This document shows, in pieces, positions 35,807-47,632 of a DNA stretch of 64,000 bases. The translations under genes and the position numbers were made by a program. Position 1 is the first letter of the stretch. Each line of letters starts with the position of its first letter. This stretch comes from Nipponacmea schrenckii (lineage: Eukaryota > Mollusca > Gastropoda > Lottiidae). The stretch is taken from the NCBI GenBank assembly GCA_030562195.1, contig CM060199.1:31950338-32014337 (forward strand), read 5' to 3'. Under the pieces are notes generated by a model. That model was given only the letters and a program-made list of their open reading frames with translations. It ran no database searches and was not told the origin of the DNA.

Positions 35807-38800
35807 ATGACATCAATTAGATTAGATGGCGACAGTACATATTCACTGTTACAATCATTATATAATAACATCAATAAATGAAAGAAAAAGATTGAAAGTT
35901 GTCTTTTACTATTATTGGTTATATTTATTAGTATTTGGTTTAGTATAATAATAGGGTTTGATGTACAATTAACTTTCATAATTCAAGGTCTGACAAATCA
36001 GCACATAATGATACTCATTAGGGCAGTCACTATGAACAGATCATATTTGTATCCTGTGTGAATCTATTCCTTGTGTATGGAAGGCAATTTGACCCACACC
36101 CAAATCTACACATAATTGATCGCTCTTTAAAAGAAAGTTTAGTTAAATATGATTCAAAATTGTGATAAGATTTCATCAATCTGTAATCCAAAAAATAAAC
36201 TATTAGACAAGACTTCAATAGCCCAGTTTTGTTTGTAAATATCACATAAACGACGTTAAAGCTCAGTTTTTATCCACTTAGGATTAACGTTGTTAAAATT
36301 ATACCAGACAAAGGATAAGCCACAATTATCTAATATTGCTTTGATTTTTACAAAGCCACTTAGGTATACGTTCTCGTATAATTGCAGATCTATTCCGGCA
36401 AATATTGGAAGATCCCTGAATACGTTTAATCTGGCTTAAATCAAACGATAGGCAAAGCTTTAAAAACTTCATAAACGTTTGAAGATTCTGTCCACGTTTC
36501 TGCATCAATTCTTTTACATATAATCCTTACGTGTATTTCATTCGGAAAACATTTGCAACTTCCTGAATTAATGTCGCAGTTTGAAATTTATAATAGAAGA
36601 TAAGATTATTCTTCCGGAGAGTCATATATAGCGCTAAATACACAAGCATGTAAAATTGTTTCTTTTAATTACTGTCATTTGAAATTAAGGTACATTAATG
36701 TAACCATAGAAACATAAAAAGAAACCATATCAGAGTTATTCTGTACAATAGATATTTAGTCTGGAAATAGCAATGTAGAACTTAGACGTCAGAAATAACC
36801 GGAGTTATAATAGCTTGATTAGCCTATATTTATGTTAATAAATAACGGAATAGAATTAGCTAGCTTTATAATGGAGCACAGTATCAGTCTCGATTGAACA
36901 CTTGTTTACTCTCAGTATTACTGTATGGTGACACTGAATGTACTTAGATTGTTTCTACAATGCTTTACTCCCAGGAATGATTTTACAGACGGATCTTTGC
37001 AGAGAAGAAGAGCATAGTTCTTAATATAGAAATATTAATCATAAAATGTTGTTACTCAATGTTTCACGCTGTGCGATCTTCAGACATTGATCTATTTCAG
37101 CCTGCGCCCCTACTGAAGTAAGATAATTAATACACGTTCCCGTGTTTAATCTTAGGGCCGTTTGTTTACGGAATTGTTATGAATAGCAATCGAACTTTAC
37201 TCGAAGTGTAGAAATGTAAAAAGTTCTACCTTCAAACTTCAGTGGTATGAATATCAAAACAACAACATGTTTCTTTTTATTTTCCTGTAAACGGTTTAAT
37301 GAAACAGTTAAGTGAGTTCAGGGTTGGTAATTTGATTAGAAGCTAATCAAATGTAACAATGGATTTGCAATGATCGTTTCTGAACTGCATAAATAACTTG
37401 GTTTGTATATAGGTCTTGATAATAATGTTTTTGTATTAAAACTGATAATCTGATCGGTATGTAGGTCAACCAAATCAATGGTACAAAGTACTTTAACTTC
37501 ATACATTATTGAATCAATTGCTTTAATAGTTAACCGAATAACACAAGAACAAATCGCCATACAGTTGTAAACTTGCGGTCATCTTCAACGAAAAGCAAAT
37601 CTCGATCTGTTCAATACATTAATATACAACAATGAACATACGCCCTTTCAGATAATGAAACTGACTTAGTTTACCAACATAAAAAGTAGACTGAAATTAT
37701 TAGCCCAATTTTCTGTTTCAGATAATAGTTTTCAATAAAACAGTCTGTTTGACCTGAATCCTACCATTTTCTTTTTAATGTAAGGGTCAAATGTGGAACA
37801 AAATGTTCATATTTATTTGCAATGCCCTTTTTCATTTTTTACAGTCTTTTGACAATCCTTTTTTTTTCTATTATATGAGTATGCCATACTTAACCTTTTC
37901 CTTTATATTCAATTGAAACTTTCGTGAAAAATACGATAATCTACGCTAAATGTATAATATTTAGGCACACTGTTAATAAGCACTGTATTCGAGCACTGCC
38001 AACAGGCAAGTATATTACAAGATAATTAAGTTGATCACCGTATGCTGGAAGCACAAACAGCATCTCTAATCTCTAAGATGTCGTCTCGCAATCGATTTAC
38101 CACAGCAAATGGTGGTCTATATATAGATTATCATGGACACTTTTCTATGGCGAGATATTAAAATTGATAATATAATTTGTTATTTATTGCTTTATCTATT
38201 TTCTATTTAACATTTTAATTAAAAATAGATTATTTATTAGCAAATATCTTAGCAGAAACTCGACATAAAGCCAATAATTGTCACCTTCTTCAGAACTGGT
38301 TTTACCTCATCTCAAGTACACTTCTGTTTGACGTCAATTCGTCCCGAAATAGCAGAGTACACATTATTTAAACAGTCGAGGTTACTGGCATTGTTTTAAC
38401 TTTAAGATTGATTCGAAACAAAAAATCATTCGTTTCACTGTAGGCGTTAATCGCGCTTTGGTGGCAAGTCCAACTTTGGTGGAATGTTTATATTTTCTTT
38501 TCAAATCTTACTCATTGGCAATATGGTGTCATAAAAGAAAACGTGTCACTCCGTATTACAGAATTAATTGGTAAGACTTAGTGAGACAAATGATGTATAT
38601 TAGTGACATGTAGATGATGGACAAATTGTCACTTCGGCTTAAAGATTGCACAGTGAACAATTTTCTTTTTTGAACTTATGGAGAGGCGACTGAAAAAATC
38701 GTCATTAAAGACTTATATAATGTGAACAAATCGTTTTTTAATTAATGACACGATTCACATGGACAAATCATCCTTTTGTAATTAAGAGAGGACTAAACCG

Positions 38801-39284
38801 AACAAATAACCAATTATGAATGTATTGGCAAGACTGAAGGGAACCGATCATAATTGAAACTATATAACAGACACGATTCAAACGAGCAGACACCATACCT
38901 ACCAGTCAGTCAGTCAGACGAGCAATTCTCCATTTAAAGGACACACTGTGACGATTTTACTGGACAAAGTCCTTTTCACTAAATACTAAGACAATTAAAG
39001 TGGACTTTTCTGTAATTACTAAAGCGGTTGTTGTGGATACATTGTGTTTTCAGTAATTACGAACACTGATGAGACAATCATTTGGGGATAAAAGGAACGA
39101 TTCGAGTGAAAATTAGTAAAATAAGCAAATTGTCTTCTTAATACACATACTTACTAAGTCCATTAGTCATTTGGCTGATTGAGTATCATTTTCTTTAATT
39201 TGGATATGTTTCAAGAATATGCATATTAATTTCAGTACCCATTTAAATCATACATTCAGATAAGTGATGGTTATTGTCAATCGT
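35807..39284. other. Intergenic with vague old repeats
   Basis: No coding signal. Between about 38590 and 39120, words such as GACAAAT, ACGATTCA and TAATTA recur at irregular spacing, possibly an ancient satellite; I could not define a unit. Confidence 0.35.
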
Positions 39285-39655
39285 GCCACGATACAATGCG
39301 TATCACGATACAAAGGTGAGGTAATAGATAAAAAGTAACACTTTTTCTCAATGGTTTCAATATTTTATAATTTTAACACTTATATTTTTAGGTAACATAA
39401 TGTTTTAACTAGTAAATTTACTAGTTTTCTGAGGTATTTCACTAACAAACTTTTAACTCAAAAATAATAAACCTGTCAGTCTGTCAAATCAGTTATTTGA
39501 GAATGATGGATTTCAGAGAAGTCCGCGATAGGAATTTATGATAGGATAAGCTTGCATTTACCATCGTCAAGTATCGATACACGACAAAACATATATCGTG
39601 GCATGTCGTATCGCGATACATCGATTCAACGATATATCGTGCCAGCACCAATTCA
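39285..39655. mobile_element. Possible inverted-repeat element with ATCGTG ends
   Basis: The left part CGTGCCACGATACAATGCG...TATCACGATAC and the right part, read on the minus strand (GGCACGATATATCG...GTATCGCGATAC), form imperfect inverted ends about 370 bp apart around an A+T-rich centre. This type of GATA/CGAT-rich end is common in non-autonomous DNA elements. No target duplication could be defined. Confidence 0.4.
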
Positions 39656-40510
39656 GACTGACAGTTGAGCGGAATTAATGCTAATAAAAAAACTATTTTA
39701 ATATTATTGCTTTGAATAAAAACCTGTATTAGTGAAAATATTAACCAGGCACTCACCAACCGTGAAGTTTGGCAGATTCCACATATATATGGAATACGAA
39801 CTTGACACAATCACGAACGAAATTTACAGAATCTACAAAGACCTATAAGACATTTGTGATTTGTGTTTTGATTTACTTAAGTGTTATTTGAGTTACTACT
39901 TAATTATTCAATGTTTATGTATATTTGTATATTTTAGATTCCCGAAGGCAGTAGAAGATTCTAGATGCTGTCATGTCCAATACAGAAGAAAGAGAATTCA
40001 AGTGTTAAGATATTCATAATGGATTAATGATAATAAACAGGATTCTTCTTGGCTTTATAGTTATAATAATGGTTATATTATATCCTTTAGAATCCGTTCT
40101 AACTAGTGCTCTTCAAACACGTCTTCTATTCACTGCGACCTAATAACCAATTAAAGTTGCACGGAAGAAGCACAGTTTCTATGTGATATTGTGGTACAGT
40201 TTACTTCTGAAACAGCGCAAGGGATAAATGTAGCTTTTAAGGTTTTAAATTGCAGCTCTAAATGAGAATTTCTTTTATTGTTCGCGACAGTCAAGATTTA
40301 CACAAAAAGAAGCTTTGGTGCGGGTTAGGATATAATAATTGCGATTATTGTATGACAAAAAATTTCCGAGTATGGCAAAATCGAACGTGTACCAAAGATT
40401 CTCTTGTTTTCACTGTGAAATACTGTCCTCATGAATGTACTTGGAATATTTTTCAATTAAGGTTGAATGTGAGCGATATCTGATGAATGATAGAGTCCAA
40501 TACCAGATAA
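39656..40510. promoter_or_regulatory. Upstream region of the GPCR
   Basis: Presumed promoter and 5' untranslated region of the receptor. I see no clear TATA box or factor site. An acceptor-like TTTAAATTGCAG ends at 40255 and could mark the start of a coding exon with an upstream untranslated exon, but this is speculative. Confidence 0.25.
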
Positions 40511-40524
40511 TGGAATAAATATGG
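40511..40524 (+). promoter_or_regulatory. GPCR translation start context
   Basis: GGAATAAATATGG: A at -3 and G at +4 around the ATG at 40521, a favourable eukaryotic start context. It supports this ATG over later ones. Confidence 0.6.
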
Positions 40525-41882
40525 AGGCTCTTGAAGCTCTAGGCTCAAATCAATCTAAAGAATATAATCCTGAAAATGTGGACCTGGTGGAGGGAACGGG
40601 TCCGGAAACGAACGGTACTGTAAATTATGTGTGGACTTCTGAAATTTCAGAACGTGTGGCGATAGTGTCTTTAATAATGATTTGTACCATTTTGGGCAAC
40701 ACAACCTTAATTTTAACCATTGTGTGTAAACATTCCCGTCGTATTAAACGTGTCAATATATTCTTATTAAATCTGGCAATAGGAGATTTAGCAGTGGCAT
40801 GTTTCACTAATACAACTGAAATCCTCTTCTTAGCATTTGATGAATGGATATTGGGACCTGTATTGTGTAAAGTGTGTGTTTATCTTCAAATAGTGACATT
40901 CTCAAGTGCAACATTTCTCTTGATGGCAATGAGTATTGACCGTTATCAAGTTATAGTTAAACCTCTTCAAGCATTAGCCTATCGCCCTAGAATAGGCCGA
41001 AAAGTGTTCCTGGCGTGGCTAATGGCATTTATCTTCGCATCTCCACAACTCTTAATATTCGTTCAAGTGGAAAAAGGATCTAAATTTGACGGAACTCCGC
41101 GTCGTGCATGTGTTAGCCATGGCTATACAGCTGAGTGGCAAAGAAAAGTTTACATGACGTATATGACCTTTTATATCCTTGTTATTCCATCGTCTGTGAT
41201 GCTTTATTGTTATATTAAGATAATTTCAGTTGTCTGGACACGAGGTAGTGGTGATCATCGAAATCATAGCAACCAGACTGAAGACGATCATGTACAGTCA
41301 CCTCGGATGTCCGTTCGTCGTGGCCTGGTGACAGCAGCTAAAAGGCGTGCTGTTATTTTAACATTAACAGTGATCATTGGTTTTCTAGTCTGTTTAACAC
41401 CTTACTTTATCATTACCCTAATACGAATTTACAGTGATTATGCAATTAAATTAAAACAGCCTTTGGCGGTAGCGGAAAGTATTTTTATGACCCATAGTGC
41501 TCTTAATCCAATTCTTTATGGTTTGTTTACATTAAGACGACGGCACGTAAAACGCGTTCTAAAACTATTTTCGTGTTGCAATAAAAAGGTGAAATCACTC
41601 GATGAGAAAAACCGTCTACTGAATGGCAGCAATCGGAAAGTAGGAACTCAAGCGAAGAAACCTTGTCAAACTGATGGAAATTTCTCACTTTGTTTAGAAA
41701 GACACGGGAAACGGACAAAAGCTGTTTATAATGCGAATCATCAAGAAATATCACTACTTGATAACGTGGAAAATGAACATGATGTAATTACATTAAAATC
41801 GGATAACAAACCAACTCCACAATGTAATCAGTGGTTTGCCCTGAAAGAGAATTGTCAGACAAAAAGCCTTAGCAGTGTATAA
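40521..41882 (+). CDS. Rhodopsin-class peptide-like G-protein-coupled receptor, intronless
   Basis: A 453-residue seven-helix receptor in one exon. Seen: N-glycosylation sites N10 and N31; TM1 about 44-68 (N60), TM2 78-101 (D89 in LAIGDLAVA), C116 at the start of TM3 pairing with C197 in loop 2, DRY 140-142, TM4 162-182 (W166), TM5 210-235 (P223), TM6 274-302 with CLTPY at 291-295, TM7 312-337 with NPILY 329-333, a CC pair at 352-353 for palmitoylation, and a 115-residue polar tail. TM3-TM5 wording (YLQIVTFSSATFLLMAMSID, then YMTYMTFYILVIP) most resembles the vasopressin/oxytocin, neuropeptide S and CCAP receptor group. That assignment is from memory, and the ligand is unknown. It should act at the plasma membrane through G proteins. 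Oddity: the usual CWxP tryptophan of TM6 is leucine (L292). No frame damage is seen; a functional gene is likely. Confidence 0.92.
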   Translation: MEALEALGSNQSKEYNPENVDLVEGTGPETNGTVNYVWTSEISERVAIVSLIMICTILGNTTLILTIVCKHSRRIKRVNIFLLNLAIGDLAVACFTNTTEILFLAFDEWILGPVLCKVCVYLQIVTFSSATFLLMAMSIDRYQVIVKPLQALAYRPRIGRKVFLAWLMAFIFASPQLLIFVQVEKGSKFDGTPRRACVSHGYTAEWQRKVYMTYMTFYILVIPSSVMLYCYIKIISVVWTRGSGDHRNHSNQTEDDHVQSPRMSVRRGLVTAAKRRAVILTLTVIIGFLVCLTPYFIITLIRIYSDYAIKLKQPLAVAESIFMTHSALNPILYGLFTLRRRHVKRVLKLFSCCNKKVKSLDEKNRLLNGSNRKVGTQAKKPCQTDGNFSLCLERHGKRTKAVYNANHQEISLLDNVENEHDVITLKSDNKPTPQCNQWFALKENCQTKSLSSV

Positions 41883-41910
41883 TTTTTATCAATGTGTTCT
41901 TCGAAAATTA

Positions 41911-41916
41911 AATAAA
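41911..41916 (+). terminator. Polyadenylation signal of the GPCR
   Basis: AATAAA 28 bases after the TAA stop (41880-41882), implying a very short 3' untranslated region if used. Confidence 0.55.
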
Positions 41917-43839
41917 TTATGTATGAAAATTCTTTGTCTGAAGTTGAAAGATAACCACGGGCAATATGAATTGCATAATTTGGCTGAAACATTTTCATCA
42001 ACAATGTATGGTATTGGCATGTATATGGCATCATCACATAAAGAGTGAATGCCTCTCTATCTCCAATACCATTCATCCTCAGATCTAAATCTTGAGAGAA
42101 ACTATTGAATGGAATTGTGAATGAAGATTTAAAGCTAAGTCGGATGAAAGCATCTTTCTAGGTTTGCATATATAGGTAATATTAGAAATCGATCAGGTAT
42201 CACTCTGCAACTGGTGTTTTCAAATTAATGCTTGATGCCATAGATCAATATAATGAGTTTAACAAATGCGATTGGGATTCTGTTTACTGTTTAACCACTG
42301 TTTGATAATTGGAGGGGGTGTTGCTTTCACGTTATGATAGATCGACACCGTCTCGAGTCACCTTCAGGTTTGTGAAGTGCAATTTTGACCCTTATAGTGA
42401 ATGAATGAACAATATTATTGCATCAGCAAACACATGTTCATAATACAATGCTCTAGCATACACACGGAAACGGAATATAAAATCTATTAATCCATTGTGG
42501 AATTAAACTAATAAATAAATGTATACTTCTTGAACATATTTACATAAATTAAACTAAGAAAACTCTTCACTTCGAGATCAATCTAAATAAAAGCTTTATT
42601 TACGTAACTAATGCTACTTCATCATCCCTTGAGGTATGGTCAGTTATTAACACGATGGATCGTCAAATTATGGGCTAAAAGTTGGTTGAGCTTCAATTAT
42701 AAGCTGGTTCAGTATAATATCTTCTTAATACTATCATTGTATAAAAAGATTGATAAAGCGCCATCTTATATAAAAGACGATAAAATTTTTATTACATTAG
42801 TTGTGCTTACGATCATTTTTAAGACCAAAGGAATTGTTTATAGTCGAAAAAGGAACAGGCAAATAACTACAAAAAGTATTGATACAGAATGATATCAATG
42901 ATGTTTGCAGAGTTGGTGGATTTCAAATATGTTTTGAATTTGGCTTAAGTTAGCCATTTATTATTCGAGTTGTATCATATTGGTGTCTAACAAAAACTCG
43001 TAACTTTATCTTTTCTGCATACTAGTCCATATCTCGTGACCTTGACTTTCAATAACTTGAAAAGTTTTTTTGCCAAATGTCCTTAAATTGGCTATCTATA
43101 GATATGCTAATATTGGATGAAAAACATCAAGTTATTGATTTATAGCCAACCAAAAATTAATAATTTTGCAACTTTAAACAGGTATTATCAAATTTTCTGT
43201 AAAAATAGGGCATAATTTTTTAAAATTGAATTAAATTTCTCAATTCCAATCCCAAAATAAATCAAATTTGTTCATCCCACATCAATGAGGTATTTATAAT
43301 TAAGATGTACTCGTTTTTTTCTCTCTTTAACGATATGTGACATGGATTGTTTGCTATAAAAAATCGTTAATCCTAGATAATTTTTTTATTTTTTTTTCAA
43401 ATTGTAACATACAAATTTCAAACATACCCGAATTCAAAAGTTATTTAACCATATTTTTCCTATCTTAAATAAGACTGTGACAGTGTTTCTCAAACCTAAT
43501 ACAAAGGTTAGCAGGCGATACTCATTGGTTATATAATTATGCAGTCTAATTAATGATATTATTCGCCATAAATCTTGTTTTTGTTTGAAAAGAAAAGGAT
43601 AAGAACTCTCCAGAGAGTCCGGGTCAATATCACTATCGATTATGAATATGTCGGATTTAAGGCATAGTTAGAAAGCACATTAAAATGAAACCAAACCTTA
43701 TCTTTCGTGTGATATTATATTTAAAAGTTACAGCAAAAAATAAAGATTTACTTACAGAGGCCGAGGGAACACAGAAATTTAAAAATGTTTTCAAGTGCTT
43801 GTCTGGTAAGATATGCCCACTTAATATATATTAAATCGA
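41917..43839. other. Intergenic, nothing recognised
   Basis: A+T-rich with no supported gene. A 93-codon frame at 42611-42892 has no family resemblance. Confidence 0.45.
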
Positions 43840-44150
43840 ACTTGTCCAAAATCTCGTTAATATAAATGATCACAAAATATTGCATTCAAATCAGATGAAA
43901 ACTGTAGTCTCTATCGCGTTCACAATCCAATTTTGACACGTTATGAGTAAGTCAAGTGAAATAACAAAAATCATAGAAAAATCGTCACTTTCCCAAGACC
44001 TTATCAATATAAATGATCACAGCAAATTTCATTTAAATCCGATGAAAACTGTCTATCGCGTTCACAAGCCAATTGTGGACAGACGGACGGACGGACAGAG
44101 CTGACGACAACAGACGACCACATTATATTGTGGGCGTATGAAAAGGCCTT
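43840..44150 (+). repeat. GGAC-tailed dispersed repeat, two units
   Basis: Two units 147 bp apart share ATATAAATGATCACA and GATGAAAACTGT, then CTATCGCGTTCACAA (43861 and 44008). The second is followed by CAGACGGACGGACGGACAG, GACGACAACAGACGACC and a terminal TGTGGGCGTATGAAAAGG. The same layout (tandem units, GGAC run, GACGACAA, GTGGRCGTAT end) occurs at 55215-56345. Confidence 0.7.
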
Positions 44151-45798
44151 AAAGCTACGGGGCAAAACGTCAAGTGCTGTTCACAGCTCCAATTCTCTAG
44201 TTTGTATATAACTTGTCTATGGCAGTCATAAGGCGCAATTATAACCCAAACGATTAATATACCCATGGGCATTCTTCGTCTCATATTCTTCACACTTATC
44301 AACGTTTATTATCTCAACGTAGACGAAATTATGAAAATATAATCCGTTAAGTAGAAAATACTGTCCGGTTATTGAGAAGTCTGTATCATTTATTTTTTAA
44401 AGAAAAAACGAAAATATTAAAACAATACCGTAGTTATTATGATAAGCGTTGAGCGCTCACACAACTTGGTCGGAGAGAGGAACCACAAGAGCTTAGCAAT
44501 TAGATTCAAAGATTTAAATAGATACATAAATTCCATTTCATGTGTGTTTCCTTTTCTTCCTATTTTACTCTACCATATCATTTAAATTTTCCATAAATTT
44601 AAAAAGCTTACTTGGTGATCAATTTGGTTGTACAGGTTTTATGATTTCCAGTACGGTATATTCTTTTTATAATATTAAGGTTAATTCACTTTTTTCAAGA
44701 CGAACCTTATCTGATTCATATTACTCTTGGGTATATATGCGTTCAGACATAAGACTCACATTTAGTGCTTTAAACCCCATATCAAATTAAATTAATTGTT
44801 ACAGGCTACGTCCTTAAGGTGCTTTCTGAGCCACCGAGACGTATGCTCTCGTAAAGAAATTTGTGTGGGGATGGCCTCGATAGCTTTCTCTAATTCAATA
44901 TGTTTTGTCTGATCCTTCTGAACGAGTCTCTAATGGCTATTTTCAAGTATTTAGGGTAGCGTATGATTAATTCCAACAAACTGCGTTACTGGTTCAAATC
45001 GCGGACGGCGTGTGAAAAGCTTGAAGACATTGAAAACGTCTTGTGTTTTCAGTCTCCAGTCAAGTCTTTTATGAGTTTAAAGGTTAATGCCAATATGTTT
45101 CGTTAAGGACCGACTGTTAATAATAGTTTTATTAGGTTCTCGAAGTAAACATGATTATCCTTATAAACTAATATGGCTTTCTTTCAAAATGCTCTTAAAG
45201 GATTTATTTAATAAATCCAAAATAATGCTTATCTATTAGTAGAATGATAATTGTACCCGTCGGTTCTAACCAGTCCTGTCGGGCTCTTCCTTATCCCATA
45301 TTGGAATATTTTGTTATACTATACTACTCCATCCACGAAACACAATCATGCAATATTGACAGTAATGCTTATCTTGCATTATATCCATTTCAAGTTATCT
45401 GATGGCATCGAATAACAACGGTTCTTACATGACGGGGTTATACCTCGTACAAGCCATTACGTCAAATATCAAACGTGTTCACTTAAGATTAGTAGAAATA
45501 CAGACAGTCGAGAATCACTGTGTCAAGAAAACCAGAGAGAACAAAGAAATAAATGAATCGTTAAAGTACGGCTTTTGACATTTATCATTTTATATTTATT
45601 GAATAATCTGTCATTAATACAATAGAATTCACATTATTCAAGGAGTATTGTCTTCAATCAATATCTCTAGTTAATCATTATACATAAATATTATCATCGT
45701 AAAGCTACGATTAAGTTAAAACCACCGCACAGCGTGCCGTTACAGTGTTATGCATGGGAGCGCATGACAAACACTGGCCATATTGACACATTTAATGG
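44151..45798. other. Intergenic with a possible SINE relic
   Basis: Around 44875-45010, ATGGCCTCGATAGC and GGTTCAAATCG could be degenerate box A and box B of a tRNA-derived SINE, but their spacing is long and no second copy was seen. Nothing else is supported. Confidence 0.3.
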
Positions 45799-45950
45799 TA
45801 CGGTGGCTAACATACGGCCATTTTTAAATACAAAGTACAGGAATTATCACCGACTTTTCACCTAGGTGAAAATAGTTTTCATCATGGTGGAAAATTTAGT
45901 TTTTTAATTCAAAATAAAAAAAATAATTATGTCTTATGTGAGCCACCGTA
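45799..45950. mobile_element. 152-bp inverted-repeat element (MITE-like)
   Basis: The left end TACGGTGGCTAACATA (45799-45814) and the right end TATGTGAGCCACCGTA (45935-45950) are inverted repeats with one mismatch. If the outer TA is the target duplication, this fits a mariner-type insertion. A perfect palindrome TTTTCACCTAGGTGAAAA lies near the centre (about 45855-45872). Confidence 0.55.
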
Positions 45951-47632
45951 TTATTTGAGATCATTGTTTTTCAATGCAAACATGGCCCCTAAAAGCCATA
46001 ATAGATAGATACCATAAAAGCGTCGTAAACAAAATCATTTATTAAGTATGTGTACTAAATTGATCAATTCGAGGCACAGTATTTTACGAATGAAAAATAA
46101 GTACATACTATTGACGTCACCGAATAATAATATTAATTCATAGATGTAAAAAGTTAAAAATGCCATATTAACCACATGAGGCACGACCATTAGAGTAAAA
46201 TAACGAGGCTAGGGTATAGTAGCCGTGATTTCGTGGTTGAACCATTCCATCAAAGACGGGAACGACATCACCGGCGTTATCCTTGTAGATTGACATAACT
46301 TATTATTTTGAATTCAAGTTCTTTATCCAAAATAACGATTCGGCTTTCTTACATCAGAAGACTTGATGTAGCGATTGATATTGAAACATTATAATATTAT
46401 TTGTCTTGTTTGAAATACTAGTAATCAAAATTCTTAAATTATCAAAATCAGATGTTGAAAAAACAATATACTGTAAGGAAAGGTATTGTCGAAGAATACG
46501 ATGTCTCTGTTTTTTTTTTTAAGACTCATTACAATCCATCTCCTTTTGCTTTTTCTATTCCACAAAGCACATAGATCTTGGTGTAGTGGTCCTTTAGGAT
46601 TTCGAATTCCTTATTGAAGAAACTTCACCGCGTTAGCATCTGCAGAAAAACCTATCGAAGCAACTCGATGATTGCGAAATGTGTCTTATGCAACACAAAT
46701 CACATTTACATTCTGACCTTTGGAAAGGCAATTTACTAACCTGGAAGATAATAACTCTATTGAATAGAGTCAGTTTCATTATTGGTATCATTATTGGTAT
46801 GATATAAGAATATATGGGTCATCTCAAATCACACTATAACTAGTCATTTACATCTCTGACCTTTTTGAAAGAAAGCTTGTTATAAAGAAACCTGTAGACA
46901 AGAGTTCATTATAAATAACGCTTTTACACATTAATGTCATTTCTGTAAGTAGCCATTTGAAAACTTCAGGCTGATTACCAAAGACCAAGAGATACGAGCT
47001 GACAAAAATATCGCCGAAATCGATTAGTTGTGCTCAATTATTAGGTTTCGAAGAATATAGAGGTTGATTTTCCCAGATGATCAGGCCTAAAATGGAAAAA
47101 ATTATTCAGAAATTGGGAAAAAAGGGTCTAGATCTCCTAGATCTGAAATTAGAAAAAAAATAATAAGTAGAATAGTTTCTGTATAGATTATTTCAGTTTT
47201 TGGATTATGCAACTATCATTTTCTCCTTATAGACATGGGGAGATTTCTCTTGAAGACTCTTATGATGGACATGAACTTGCGTGCCCTATTACTAGGCGGT
47301 AGACTGTTATAGAATATCGTTTAATAAAAATAGGAGTTATGGGGAATAAAAAATTTCAAATTGAGTGTGTAGATTTTGCCATGCTAAAGCCGAGAATATT
47401 TGTTCCCACGCTGGAATTTCGCAAGTTTGCTTGTATCAGGTACCAAAACATGGAACTTAAATGTTCGCGCCTGTTGCCGAGAATGTGACCTGTTTACTTA
47501 TCATCTAAATATAAAGCCGGTATTGAACCAATCAAATGACGTTATTAAGATATATTACTCCACCGATTGACCTTTTATAGTTCGACATGAGGTCAACTCA
47601 CTGTAAACATTGCTGCGACCGACAAAATAAAG
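45951..47632. other. Intergenic, nothing recognised
   Basis: A+T-rich. The last part (about 47500-47632) may contain the 5' end of the decayed gene that follows, but no start codon in frame was found. Confidence 0.4.
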
